From Bacillota bacterium (GTDB lineage Bacteria > Bacillota > Clostridia > DSM-8532), in contig JAEZTB010000059.1 in NCBI GenBank assembly GCA_023443745.1, positions 1-64,000 of the forward strand: a DNA stretch of 64,000 nt, written 5' to 3'. The notes under the pieces were generated by a model, which saw nothing but the letters and a program-made list of their open reading frames with translations, ran no database searches and was not told the DNA's origin. Positions within the stretch are counted from its first letter, which is position 1. Every line of letters begins with the position of its first letter. Below, piece after piece: positions 15,476 through 23,955 of this stretch. The position numbers and the translations under genes are program-made.

Positions 15476-16336
15476 ATGAAAAAGATTATTGCAACCATCG
15501 TCTTAGTAGTTATGCTGGTGACATCTATGTCTGTGTTTTCTTATGCAGGTAATATCCCTTCCGACGCTTTTCTCTTCGACAATTTCTCAACATCCCGCGG
15601 TATGAGCACCACTGACAAACCCGCCGACAATGGCGCTGGCCTGCAGTGCTGGTGGCATAATTTCAACGCCGGCGAAGTCAAGGGTAAGCAATGCTCCCTT
15701 ACTGATGGCGTGCTGAAAATTGTGTACGGCTTTGAAATGGATGGTAGCGAAGTCGTTACCTGGGGTAACTGGGGCGAAGCATTCGACATTCATTGCACAG
15801 ATTCTACAGGAACAAAGGGCGACCCAAATGCTCAGGACTATAAGTATTTCAACATCACCATCAAAGGTGCTGTCGGTGGCGAAGAGAAGATTCTGATCTT
15901 CAACCCTGCTCCCGAAGATGATGACAATTATTCCTTATACTTTGACCAACTGGTCCTCGCTGATGGTTCACACCCGAAAATCACAACTGAATGGCAGACC
16001 CTGAAGATCGACCTCGCTGCTTCCAAAATGCCTCAGGTTTTCAACCGTTTCCACATCAGAGCCATCAAAGACGGCGCTACGATTTATCTTGATGAACTCT
16101 ATTGGACTGTTCCGGATGGCAACGGCAAAAAGCCTGTTCCAAACCAGAACTATATTAAGCTTGCCAGCCAGATTGAAACCAGAGTTGCTGCTTTCGATAA
16201 AGGTCCTGCAACTACAACTACATCTGGTACAGCCAATCCCAAAACAGCTGACAACGGCATCGTGTCTCTGTTAGTCGTTATGTTGGTTGCTGCTGCTGGT
16301 ATTATTACCCTTCGTGTCAAGAAAGTCAGAGAGTAA
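15476..16336 (+). CDS. Sortase-anchored surface protein with carbohydrate-binding-like domain
   Basis: 286 residues: a signal peptide (1-24, cleavage near FSYAG), one beta-sandwich domain of about 200 residues rich in Trp, Asp and aromatic residues (LQCWWHNF, WGNWGEAF, HIRAIKDG, IYLDELYW) that resembles galactose-binding-like/CBM folds, a Thr-rich linker, and a cell-wall sorting signal: NPKTADNG at 254, a hydrophobic span and a basic tail (RVKKVRE). The sorting motif suits the class B sortase at 8855. The gene has an optimal TTGACA/TATACT promoter, GGGAGG ribosome site, two operators and a strong terminator, so it is probably produced in large amounts on induction. It may capture the oligosaccharides released by the neighbouring glycosidase. 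The fold assignment is by appearance only. Confidence 0.8.
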   Translation: MKKIIATIVLVVMLVTSMSVFSYAGNIPSDAFLFDNFSTSRGMSTTDKPADNGAGLQCWWHNFNAGEVKGKQCSLTDGVLKIVYGFEMDGSEVVTWGNWGEAFDIHCTDSTGTKGDPNAQDYKYFNITIKGAVGGEEKILIFNPAPEDDDNYSLYFDQLVLADGSHPKITTEWQTLKIDLAASKMPQVFNRFHIRAIKDGATIYLDELYWTVPDGNGKKPVPNQNYIKLASQIETRVAAFDKGPATTTTSGTANPKTADNGIVSLLVVMLVAAAGIITLRVKKVRE

Positions 16337-16386
16337 TAGCCTGCTTAAGAGCAGCAATCGCTGATTCATTTGATAGTAATTAAATT

Positions 16387-16416
16387 ATATGCCGCCCTGC
16401 AACCGGGGCGGCATAT
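16387..16416 (+). terminator. Terminator of the wall-anchored protein gene
   Basis: TATGCCGCCC and GGGCGGCATA (16388-16397 and 16406-16415) form a perfect 10-bp GC-rich stem with an 8-base loop, followed by TTGCTTTG. Confidence 0.85.
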
Positions 16417-16434
16417 TGCTTTGTGGGGTTCTTC

Positions 16435-16463
16435 TTGAATTCAGCCGCTTTATATTTTACAAT
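16435..16463 (+). promoter_or_regulatory. Promoter of the LacI regulator
   Basis: TTGAAT (16435-16440), 17-bp spacer, TACAAT (16458-16463). No copy of the GTTTAnCGnTAAAC operator is seen here, so the regulator does not appear to control itself by that site. Confidence 0.7.
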
Positions 16464-16489
16464 TAAAAATATAAAATCGGAGGTATATT

Positions 16490-17500
16490 TTGATAACATT
16501 AAGAGATATTGCCCGTGAAGCCGGTGTCAGTATTACCACAGTTTCAAACGTCATCAATGAGAAAAAATGCAGGGTTTCAAAAGAACTCGTTGAACGTATA
16601 AAGGAAATCATCCAGCGTGAAAACTATGTGCCTAATTTGACTGCACGGACGCTCGCCAAGAATTCGTCCAGGATCATAGGCGTTATCAACCACCTGGTTC
16701 CAAAGCTCAACGGCGGCTTTTTGGCTGATCCTTTCCACAACGCTTTCATAAGCGGAATAGAGGATCGTGTACGTGAAAAGGGTTACTTTGTGATGGTGCG
16801 TACGGTTGAGGATGCCAAAGGACTTCAGACAATACACCGAAACTGGAATCTCGACGGTCTGATTCTGACTGGCCTTTTTGAGGATGACTTTCTGGAAGGT
16901 GTTAAAAGCCTCAACATCCCATTCGCTTTGATCGATAGCTATGTCGACCAGCCCGATGTTTACAATGTGGGCCTTGAGGATATGCAGGGGGGCTACCTTG
17001 CAACAAAGTACCTTTTAGAGCACGGACACCGTGAGATTGCTTTTGCATCGCCGCCTGTCAAGCCAAACGGTGTTATAGATCAACGTCTGCAGGGTTATCA
17101 AAAAGCATTGAAAGAATATGATTTATCTTTTAATCCAAACCTGGTGTTTCAAGGCGAGATTGCCATTCCCGAGGGCATTAAGCTAGGCATCAGACTAGGG
17201 CGACGGCCTGATATTACAGCTGTTTTCGCAAACGCCGACATCCTGGCCGCCGGAATCATATCCGGTTTGCAGGAAATAGGCTTGAGTGTTCCGAAGGACA
17301 AGTCCATCGTCGGATTTGACGACAACTATCTCAGTATGATAACTTCACCTCGGCTGACAACCATTCATCAGAATGCCGAAGAAAAAGGTGTTATCGCTAC
17401 GGAAATGGTCTTTGCACAGATCGATAAAGATGAAAGCCAAATTCAGAACATCATTTTACCTGTCAGCTTGGTAGAACGTGACAGCGTCAGAAGACTATAG
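16490..17500 (+). CDS. LacI-family repressor of the glycan locus
   Basis: 336 residues with an N-terminal LacI helix-turn-helix (IARE AGVS, TTVSNVIN) followed by the hinge helix (NYVPNLTARTLA) and a periplasmic-binding-protein-like effector domain (NHLVPKLNGG to SVVGFDDN-type motif IVGFDDNYL near 288 and TTIHQNAEEKG). The start is TTG at 16490, preceded by GGAGG. It lies between the wall protein and the GH65/ABC operon, and five near-identical palindromes with a central CG (2244, 15285, 15415, 15437, 25511) surround it, the expected shape of a LacI-family operator. The inducer is probably a sugar or sugar phosphate from the GH65 pathway. Its stop codon is four bases from that of the convergent GH65 gene. 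Confidence 0.92.
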   Translation: MITLRDIAREAGVSITTVSNVINEKKCRVSKELVERIKEIIQRENYVPNLTARTLAKNSSRIIGVINHLVPKLNGGFLADPFHNAFISGIEDRVREKGYFVMVRTVEDAKGLQTIHRNWNLDGLILTGLFEDDFLEGVKSLNIPFALIDSYVDQPDVYNVGLEDMQGGYLATKYLLEHGHREIAFASPPVKPNGVIDQRLQGYQKALKEYDLSFNPNLVFQGEIAIPEGIKLGIRLGRRPDITAVFANADILAAGIISGLQEIGLSVPKDKSIVGFDDNYLSMITSPRLTTIHQNAEEKGVIATEMVFAQIDKDESQIQNIILPVSLVERDSVRRL

Positions 17501-17504
17501 CCAT

Positions 17505-19673
17505 TTATTCTATAGAAACAGCATCTTTTGTCACTGTTACAACAGTCTCTTTTATTGTATTGCCCGAAATCAGTGTTAAAGGAAACCGCATAGATGTAAT
17601 TTGTGCCGGCAAACAAGGTTTCAAGCTTATTTCTCCTTTTTGCACACTGAGCCCTGCAAACCCCAATACAGCAATCATCCACGCTCCACCATTCGAAGCC
17701 GGGTGTGTGCCGCCGATATAAATCTCACCTGCCCAGTGCTTGCCGCCTCCACGCAGATCGATAGAAGCCGAATTGATAAAATGCTGCCAGGCAAGGTCTG
17801 CACGGCCAAACCTGCAGGCTGCCAATGCATACATGCAGGCACTCAGGCTGGAGCCATGCTCTGTTCGTGGTTCATAATACTCCCAGTTCTGCTTCACGGT
17901 TTCCTCAGTAAACAAGGATGGATACAGTGCCATCATCGCGATGACGTCGGCCTGCTTGATAATCTGGGTATGAGCCGCAACGCCGTTGCCTGAGCCCCAA
18001 TATTCCCGATCATCTAAAAGCCTTGCCCTCACTTCGGCGAGTGAACAATCCTCCATCGCAAAATAGTCATCAAACTGTTCAATGATCCCCGTTGTTGGAA
18101 CCACAATCCGGCTCTCTAAGGAGCGCACAAGATCAATGTCGTGCTCATAGCCGAGTCTGTTGACCAGGCTTCTGAAGAAGACGGATTCTTTACCGAAATG
18201 TTTTTCAATCTTCAACACACAGGAAAGACAGTTTTTTGCCATCTGATTAGTGAATACATTGTTGTTGACGCGCTCATGGTATTCGTCCGGTCCTATGACA
18301 TCCAAAATATCGATTTTATCGAAGTCAAGCCTTGCATGAGCCCTGGAAACAAAGAATCTCGCGCACTCAAGGATCACCTCGGCTCCACCTTCCCGGAGCA
18401 GGCTTTCATCCCCTGTAATCTCAAAATATCGCCAAATCGCGTAAGCAATGTCGCCGCTGATATGGATCTGTTTATCGCGGAAATATGTTCTCACCGGTCG
18501 ATGGGTGAAAACGTCGACAACATTGTAGTTTGTGCAGCCCTCTATACCGCCTTCCTGGCTCTCCCAGGCATAAAAAGCCCCACGGTATCCGTACTCGGCG
18601 GCTTTGGCTTTTGCACCTTTAAGCGTGTCGATACGATATCGAAGCAAGGTTTTGGCAAGCTGCGGCTCGGTGTGAACAAAGAACGGAAAAAGGAAAATTT
18701 CCGAATCCCAAAAAATTGCTCCCTTATAGGTCTGTCCCGAAAGTCCGCGTGCGGGGATTGACATGCTGGAGGAATGGCGAGGTGCAATGCTATGAAGATG
18801 ATAAAGACTAGCGTTCAAAGTAAGCTGTACCTCATCAATATCATGACCTTCGAGAACTATCCCGGAGCGCAGCCACAAATCTTCCCAGGCAGCTTCATGT
18901 TCTGCCAGGATAGCGGCAAACCCCGCGCTGCTTGCTGATAATGCCAGCTCCGTGCTTTGCCTCTCTGCATCTCCTTCATCCAGAGATGTGTATACATTTG
19001 AAAAAAGCTCAAAGGTATATTTCCTGCCTGCCTCAGCCATGAAGCTGATGGTACGGTATAAGCCGTTTTCATTGTTGCCGGCGATAACATCATGAAATTC
19101 GGAAACAAGGCTTTGTGATACAGACACATCAATGCCAAGTTCTCCGGTTTTTGCAGTCACATTCAGGCAATTAGAGTTTTTCAGTACATGGTTGAAAAGA
19201 TGGGGACCATTGATATCCCATAGTTCTGTGTTGATGCCGGTAACCACCATTGCTTTACAATCATCTTTGAACGTCAGTTCAACCTTTGACGCCAAAAGAT
19301 GCGGCTGAGCCATCGAAACAAGGCGCTCACTTTTAAGAATGACTTTTTGGAATTCTGTTTCACGCTGATGAACACCACGCCGAAAGTACACTGTCTGCCT
19401 ATGTTTAAGGGGTTCTGCTTCACCTAAGGCCATGGCCTCTCCGGCTACGGACAGCTTAAAAAATAAACCGTTCGGTGCATTGACAGGTTCGCGCCAGCGA
19501 TCACCACTCTGGTCATATACTCCGGCAAGGTTGACAGCTGCAAGCTCTGACTTGCCCCACTCGTCCATCGTGCCGCGATAACCCATATAACCGTTGCCTA
19601 TCAAAAAGCGATTGCCATTGGTGACAGTTTCTCTCGGGTCATATGTATTTTGACTGTAGCTCCAGACATCCAT
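17505..19673 (-). CDS. GH65 glycoside phosphorylase (first copy)
   Basis: Cytoplasmic inverting phosphorylase of 722 residues that splits an alpha-glucoside with phosphate, giving beta-glucose 1-phosphate. Order: N-terminal beta-sandwich, linker helices, (alpha/alpha)6 barrel, C-terminal beta-sheet. The catalytic acid is Glu464 in GPDEYH, within the family pattern VNNNVFTN; phosphate-binding residues are in TEHGSSLS near 620. No signal peptide. It is last in the operon SBP, two permeases, GH65, GH65, and starts with AAAGGAG. Family members act on trehalose, kojibiose, nigerose, maltose or glucosyl-glycerol; the sequence motifs seen do not decide between them. Convergent with the LacI gene only four bases away. 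Confidence 0.92.
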   Translation of the reverse strand: MDVWSYSQNTYDPRETVTNGNRFLIGNGYMGYRGTMDEWGKSELAAVNLAGVYDQSGDRWREPVNAPNGLFFKLSVAGEAMALGEAEPLKHRQTVYFRRGVHQRETEFQKVILKSERLVSMAQPHLLASKVELTFKDDCKAMVVTGINTELWDINGPHLFNHVLKNSNCLNVTAKTGELGIDVSVSQSLVSEFHDVIAGNNENGLYRTISFMAEAGRKYTFELFSNVYTSLDEGDAERQSTELALSASSAGFAAILAEHEAAWEDLWLRSGIVLEGHDIDEVQLTLNASLYHLHSIAPRHSSSMSIPARGLSGQTYKGAIFWDSEIFLFPFFVHTEPQLAKTLLRYRIDTLKGAKAKAAEYGYRGAFYAWESQEGGIEGCTNYNVVDVFTHRPVRTYFRDKQIHISGDIAYAIWRYFEITGDESLLREGGAEVILECARFFVSRAHARLDFDKIDILDVIGPDEYHERVNNNVFTNQMAKNCLSCVLKIEKHFGKESVFFRSLVNRLGYEHDIDLVRSLESRIVVPTTGIIEQFDDYFAMEDCSLAEVRARLLDDREYWGSGNGVAAHTQIIKQADVIAMMALYPSLFTEETVKQNWEYYEPRTEHGSSLSACMYALAACRFGRADLAWQHFINSASIDLRGGGKHWAGEIYIGGTHPASNGGAWMIAVLGFAGLSVQKGEISLKPCLPAQITSMRFPLTLISGNTIKETVVTVTKDAVSIE

Positions 19674-19705
19674 GAAAGCTCCTTTACCGAAACAGTGAAT
19701 ACCTA

Positions 19706-22012
19706 CTACATGGAGGGTATTTCAAGCTCGGATCTGCCCAAATGGTACGTTTTATCATATACCCTTACGTCGAGCGGCTCACCGCTCTCAAGGGTGATTC
19801 GTATCGTTTCCCGCAGCATCATCACCCTGATTATCCTTCCTCGATAAAGGATAGAGAAGCTGATGCTTTTCCATCGGGCTGGAAGATGCGGTGCAAAATT
19901 CAAACCTTCGCCGTCGCTGCGTAGTCCGCCAAAGCCGTAAACAATATTGATCCATGCAGCTGCAATGCTTGTGGTATGTAAGCCTTCACGCGTGTTGCGG
20001 TTGTAGTTGTCCAAATCCAATCGGGTAGCATGTTCGAAAAAGGCAACGGCTTCATCCATGCGCCCTAGCTCACAAGCAAGAATTGAATGGATAGCTGGAG
20101 AAAGCGACGATTCATGTATGGTCCTGGGTTCGTAATACTCATAGTTGATGCGCTTGACTTCTTCCGAAAAAGAGCTGTTATAAAGGTATAGCATCATCAG
20201 AACATCAGGCTGCTTGATCATATCGGTGCGGTAGATGCGATCATAAGACCAGTGGTGGTAAAGAGGAAACTCTTCTACCGGGATCGAATGGATATCGGTA
20301 TGTGGCAGACTGAAAAAGCCGTCATGCTGCTCGATAAGCCCCTGGTCATTCATTGGGATATACATGTTGTCAGCGTAATGCTGCCAGGTTTCAACCTCGG
20401 CATCCGTGATGTTTGTTTTTTCAGCCAGCCTTAAGTATTGCTCAAGGGCAGTCGTCTTCATTGCCTTGAGTACCTCTGCGGCATAATCCAGACTGCGCTT
20501 GGACATATAGTTTGTATAGGCGTTGTTGTTCGCCATCATATGGAACTCATCAGGTCCCATGACACCATAGTACCCATACTGGCCGGTATGTGGGTTCATG
20601 GCCGCACGGGATTTCAGAAAACGCGCTATTTCCAGCAGCATTTCAGCTCCATAGTCAAACAGGAACTGTAAATCGCCCGTGACATGGACATAATGCCATA
20701 TCCCGTAGGCAACAGCAGTACTTGGCTGGAATTGCAGACTCGCATGCTGCCAGAGGGAACAGGCTTCCTCCCCGTTAAGGGTCGCAACCGGATAACAGGC
20801 ACCCTCGCAATCGAGCATTTTGGCACGGTTTTTTGCTTCTTTAAGCGTGTTATACCTGAAAATCAGCAGACTTTGTGCCGCATCGGGATTTGTGAACAGA
20901 TAGAATGGCAGACAGCAGGCTTCCGTATCCCAGAAGGCGTGGCCATTATAGGCTTCTCCGGTTAAGCCCTTTGCTCCGATATTGTGCCGTGGATTGCCGC
21001 CCCGGTAGGTTTGTGCCATCTGAAAGATGCAATACCTAACACCCTGCTGCTCCTCTGCCACATTCTGAGCGTTCTTTTCTGAAAAGGGTTCTAGCAGGAT
21101 GTCTGAAGTTTTCCAAAGGTCTTCCCAAAAGGCTTTCTGCCGAGTTAACGCTTTTTCGAAATTATTCTCTGTGGCATGATCAAGCGTTATTATTCCAGTA
21201 TCCCACAGTTGTCTTCCTGTTTCGCTGTTATAGAGCATGACGACCGTTTTATCAACAACAGTCCTTCGTCCTTTTTCCAGGGTTATGGAACATTGCAGCC
21301 GGGCAGCCTTCTCATCCTTAACAGTCTCTGCATCGACTGGCTTGCCGTCAATGAACAGCCGCATTCCTGCAAAAACCTCCTGTTTTGACACCACTGTACC
21401 GCTCTTAAGCATCACGGACCTGCCATCGGCTTCCACCCTGGTATTTCCCCAAAACTTCTTCTGATAACCCTCATGGATCACATCAAAACTTAAACCGGTT
21501 GAAAACCTTATGACACCGGTAAAATTCTCCGGTTCAAATAGAATACGCTGATAGGCACGTTCCCTGTCGGTCATATCCACAAAGCGTATAAAAGTCATCC
21601 TAAGCGACTTGCCTGTAGCTGTTTTCCAGACAAAGCTGCGTGTGAGCGTGCCTGTACGCAGATCCAATTCTCGGCGGAATTTTTCAAAGGTGCACTTGCC
21701 GAGATCAAGTATTTCCCCATCCAATTCTATGGACAAGCCCAGCCAGTCCGCACTTGGGATCATGAAATGTGTTTTGTCTATGATACCTTTATAAGATTTC
21801 GGCAGCGTTTCATCAATCTCGTAAACGCCGTTCATATACATACCGCGCAGGCTGTCAATGCTTCCGCCTTCGTCAAAACAGCCACGTGCGCCCATGGTCT
21901 CGTTGGAAATTGAAAAAACAGCTTCCGCAACGCGTGAATAGTCAGGATTAAAACCCTCTTCTATGATTTTCCATGGATCGGTTATAAAATATTTATCTGC
22001 AACTTTAGCCAT
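19706..22012 (-). CDS. GH65 glycoside phosphorylase (second, divergent copy)
   Basis: A second GH65 protein, 768 residues, directly upstream of the first. Catalytic Glu489 in GPDEFH followed by MMANNNAYTN, and phosphate-binding IHESSLS near 665. The two copies share only core motifs, and N-terminal and substrate-loop regions differ widely, so this is not a recent tandem duplication; the two probably act on different linkages or chain lengths of the same imported glycan. GGGG is the ribosome site. No signal peptide, so action is intracellular after import through the adjoining ABC transporter. Confidence 0.9.
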   Translation of the reverse strand: MAKVADKYFITDPWKIIEEGFNPDYSRVAEAVFSISNETMGARGCFDEGGSIDSLRGMYMNGVYEIDETLPKSYKGIIDKTHFMIPSADWLGLSIELDGEILDLGKCTFEKFRRELDLRTGTLTRSFVWKTATGKSLRMTFIRFVDMTDRERAYQRILFEPENFTGVIRFSTGLSFDVIHEGYQKKFWGNTRVEADGRSVMLKSGTVVSKQEVFAGMRLFIDGKPVDAETVKDEKAARLQCSITLEKGRRTVVDKTVVMLYNSETGRQLWDTGIITLDHATENNFEKALTRQKAFWEDLWKTSDILLEPFSEKNAQNVAEEQQGVRYCIFQMAQTYRGGNPRHNIGAKGLTGEAYNGHAFWDTEACCLPFYLFTNPDAAQSLLIFRYNTLKEAKNRAKMLDCEGACYPVATLNGEEACSLWQHASLQFQPSTAVAYGIWHYVHVTGDLQFLFDYGAEMLLEIARFLKSRAAMNPHTGQYGYYGVMGPDEFHMMANNNAYTNYMSKRSLDYAAEVLKAMKTTALEQYLRLAEKTNITDAEVETWQHYADNMYIPMNDQGLIEQHDGFFSLPHTDIHSIPVEEFPLYHHWSYDRIYRTDMIKQPDVLMMLYLYNSSFSEEVKRINYEYYEPRTIHESSLSPAIHSILACELGRMDEAVAFFEHATRLDLDNYNRNTREGLHTTSIAAAWINIVYGFGGLRSDGEGLNFAPHLPARWKSISFSILYRGRIIRVMMLRETIRITLESGEPLDVRVYDKTYHLGRSELEIPSM

Positions 22013-22025
22013 TGATTGTAAACCC

Positions 22026-22910
22026 CTATCCTTTAATTCCAGAAGTCATGATATTCTCCGTTAGCTTCTTCTGGAAAAAGATGAACAAAATAATCGGCGG
22101 TATGATGGAAAAGACGACTGCACGAAGGACATCAAGGTCATTTGTGGTATTGGCATTTCTATATTCAAAAAGCTTTACCATGACAGTCCTGTACTTATTA
22201 TCAAGAACCAGATAAGGCAGCAGAAAGTCCGACCACGCGCCGTTGATGGAATAGATCGCAACAACAACGATAATCGGTTTGGAGAGCGGCGTAACGATAC
22301 GGAAAAAAATCTGTAACGGGCCGCAGCCGTCAATCCGCCCGGCTTCAAGCATCGACTTCGGAAACGAGTCGAAAAACTGCTTGAATAGAATCACAAAGAA
22401 TGCATTAGCTCCTGCTGCAAGCCAGAGCGGAGTAAAAAAGCCTGTTAAATGAAGTTTCGTTAGGTTTGCAAAAAGCGGGGTGATGAAAGTCGTCGCAGGG
22501 ATCAGCAAAGAAAACATCACCAGTGAATAGATGACGTTATGTCCTTTTGGTTTCAGGATTGACAAGCCATAGGCGAGTAGACCGTTAAAAAGCAGCGCTG
22601 AGACAGTGCTGCCTGCCACAGACCAAATCGAGTTGAGGTAATATGTATAAAACTTCATATCACCCCAGGTCTTTACATATCGACTAAGATCGAAGACCTT
22701 GGGAAAAAAGCTCTTGTTGCCTAAAAACTGCATCGTACCATAGAATTCCTTGAGTTCCTTAAACCCTGCAAGGAAAACCCATACGATGGGAAAAACCGAG
22801 ACCAGAAAAATCACCGCACAGGCGGCATAAATTAGGATCAGCCCTATTTTAACTCCTTTTGAGCGAAGATCAAAGTCCCGTATGACACCGGTTCGCTGGG
22901 TATTGTCCAT
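22026..22910 (-). CDS. Carbohydrate ABC transporter permease, MalG type
   Basis: 294 residues with six predicted membrane spans and the EAA loop for ATPase contact near 195-215 (LEAGRIDGCGPLQIFFRI). Its start follows GAGGCGAT. It lies 15 bp downstream of the MalF-type permease and 13 bp upstream of the second GH65 gene. No ATPase gene is present in this locus; such importers commonly use a shared MsmX/MsiK-type ATPase encoded elsewhere. Confidence 0.93.
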   Translation of the reverse strand: MDNTQRTGVIRDFDLRSKGVKIGLILIYAACAVIFLVSVFPIVWVFLAGFKELKEFYGTMQFLGNKSFFPKVFDLSRYVKTWGDMKFYTYYLNSIWSVAGSTVSALLFNGLLAYGLSILKPKGHNVIYSLVMFSLLIPATTFITPLFANLTKLHLTGFFTPLWLAAGANAFFVILFKQFFDSFPKSMLEAGRIDGCGPLQIFFRIVTPLSKPIIVVVAIYSINGAWSDFLLPYLVLDNKYRTVMVKLFEYRNANTTNDLDVLRAVVFSIIPPIILFIFFQKKLTENIMTSGIKG

Positions 22911-22925
22911 ATCGCCTCACACTCC

Positions 22926-23831
22926 TTATTCAAAACTCTCTTTACGCTTGTTGACATAGTTATAAATAACCGTGAAGGTGAGCAATAGCAAAGATATGGT
23001 GACAGATACCGCAGACGCTTTGCCAAAGTCAATCCTTGTCGCGTTCTGAATGTAGCTAAACAGCAGCTGCATCAGTGAAATCGATGCATTGTCAGGACCT
23101 CCATTTGTCAAAACAAGCGGCTCATACAGGATCTGGAACACAGCGATGATCTGCAATATCAGCAAGGTGCTCCCAAGGTTAAAAATCTGAGGAAGAGTAA
23201 TATTCCATGTACGGCGCCAAACACCTGCACCATCGATTGTTGCGGCTTCGTAGAGCTCCGGATTGATTCCTGCAAGCCCGGCCATATAAATCAGGGCAGT
23301 CGCTCCTGCACCTTTCCATGTCATAATGATGACGATCAAAGGAATAATAATTTCAGCGTTTGACAGCCATGGCCTGGCATCAAGCCCCAAATAGCTGATG
23401 ACCACATTAAAGGCTCCTGAAGGTTTAGCAGAGAAGAAGCTTCTCCACATCAAAACCGTTGCGAGTCCAGGCATGATATTGGGAAGATAGGAAGCTGTAC
23501 GGAACAATCCCTTTAATCGAGTGGTTTCGCCGATCAGAACGGCTATAATAATTGGAATTACAAACCCAATGGCAAGCGACCATATCGTATAAGCGACAGT
23601 GTTTTTCAATGCCGACAGGAAATTGGGATCCCGAAAAACAGACATATACTGTTCGAGCCCTACGAATTTTTCCAGTGTAGCACCCTTTGTCCTGAACAGG
23701 CTCATCACAATGCTTTCACCCATCGGCACCCAAACAAAAAAGGCAAACAGGATTACCGCTGGCAGTATGATAAGCCAGGACGTAAACTGCTCTTTAAATA
23801 TCCAATATTTTGTAGAGTTCTTGCTGATCAT
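22926..23831 (-). CDS. Carbohydrate ABC transporter permease, MalF type
   Basis: About 301 residues with six membrane spans and the EAA motif (YEAATIDGAGVWRRTWNI) near 200. I prefer the ATG at 23831, with GGTGA just before it, over the upstream ATG at 23873, which has no ribosome site and would add a 14-residue Lys/Gln-rich extension. It pairs with the MalG-type permease to form the channel for the solute-binding protein encoded next door. Confidence 0.9.
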   Translation of the reverse strand: MISKNSTKYWIFKEQFTSWLIILPAVILFAFFVWVPMGESIVMSLFRTKGATLEKFVGLEQYMSVFRDPNFLSALKNTVAYTIWSLAIGFVIPIIIAVLIGETTRLKGLFRTASYLPNIMPGLATVLMWRSFFSAKPSGAFNVVISYLGLDARPWLSNAEIIIPLIVIIMTWKGAGATALIYMAGLAGINPELYEAATIDGAGVWRRTWNITLPQIFNLGSTLLILQIIAVFQILYEPLVLTNGGPDNASISLMQLLFSYIQNATRIDFGKASAVSVTISLLLLTFTVIYNYVNKRKESFE

Positions 23832-23887
23832 TCTTTCACCGCATTTCTGCTTCATTTTTTGATTTAACTTCATCCATCAAAGTACAA

Positions 23888-23941
23888 ACTGCCCGAAACA
23901 GCCGATAACACGATTGGTTGTTATTCATCTGTCCGGGCAGT
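23888..23941. repeat. Nested hairpin behind the sugar-binding protein gene
   Basis: ACTGCCCG (23888-23895) pairs with CGGGCAGT (23934-23941), and inside it ATAACA (23905-23910) pairs with TGTTAT (23919-23924). It sits 15 bp after the binding-protein stop and is not followed by a T run, so it probably protects the upstream mRNA end or gives partial read-through, raising binding protein over permease. Confidence 0.6.
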
Positions 23942-23955
23942 CCTAAAGTTAAAGT

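Noticed and set aside
18141..18761. 206-codon open frame on the plus strand
   Set aside because: Shadow of the catalytic region of the GH65 gene.
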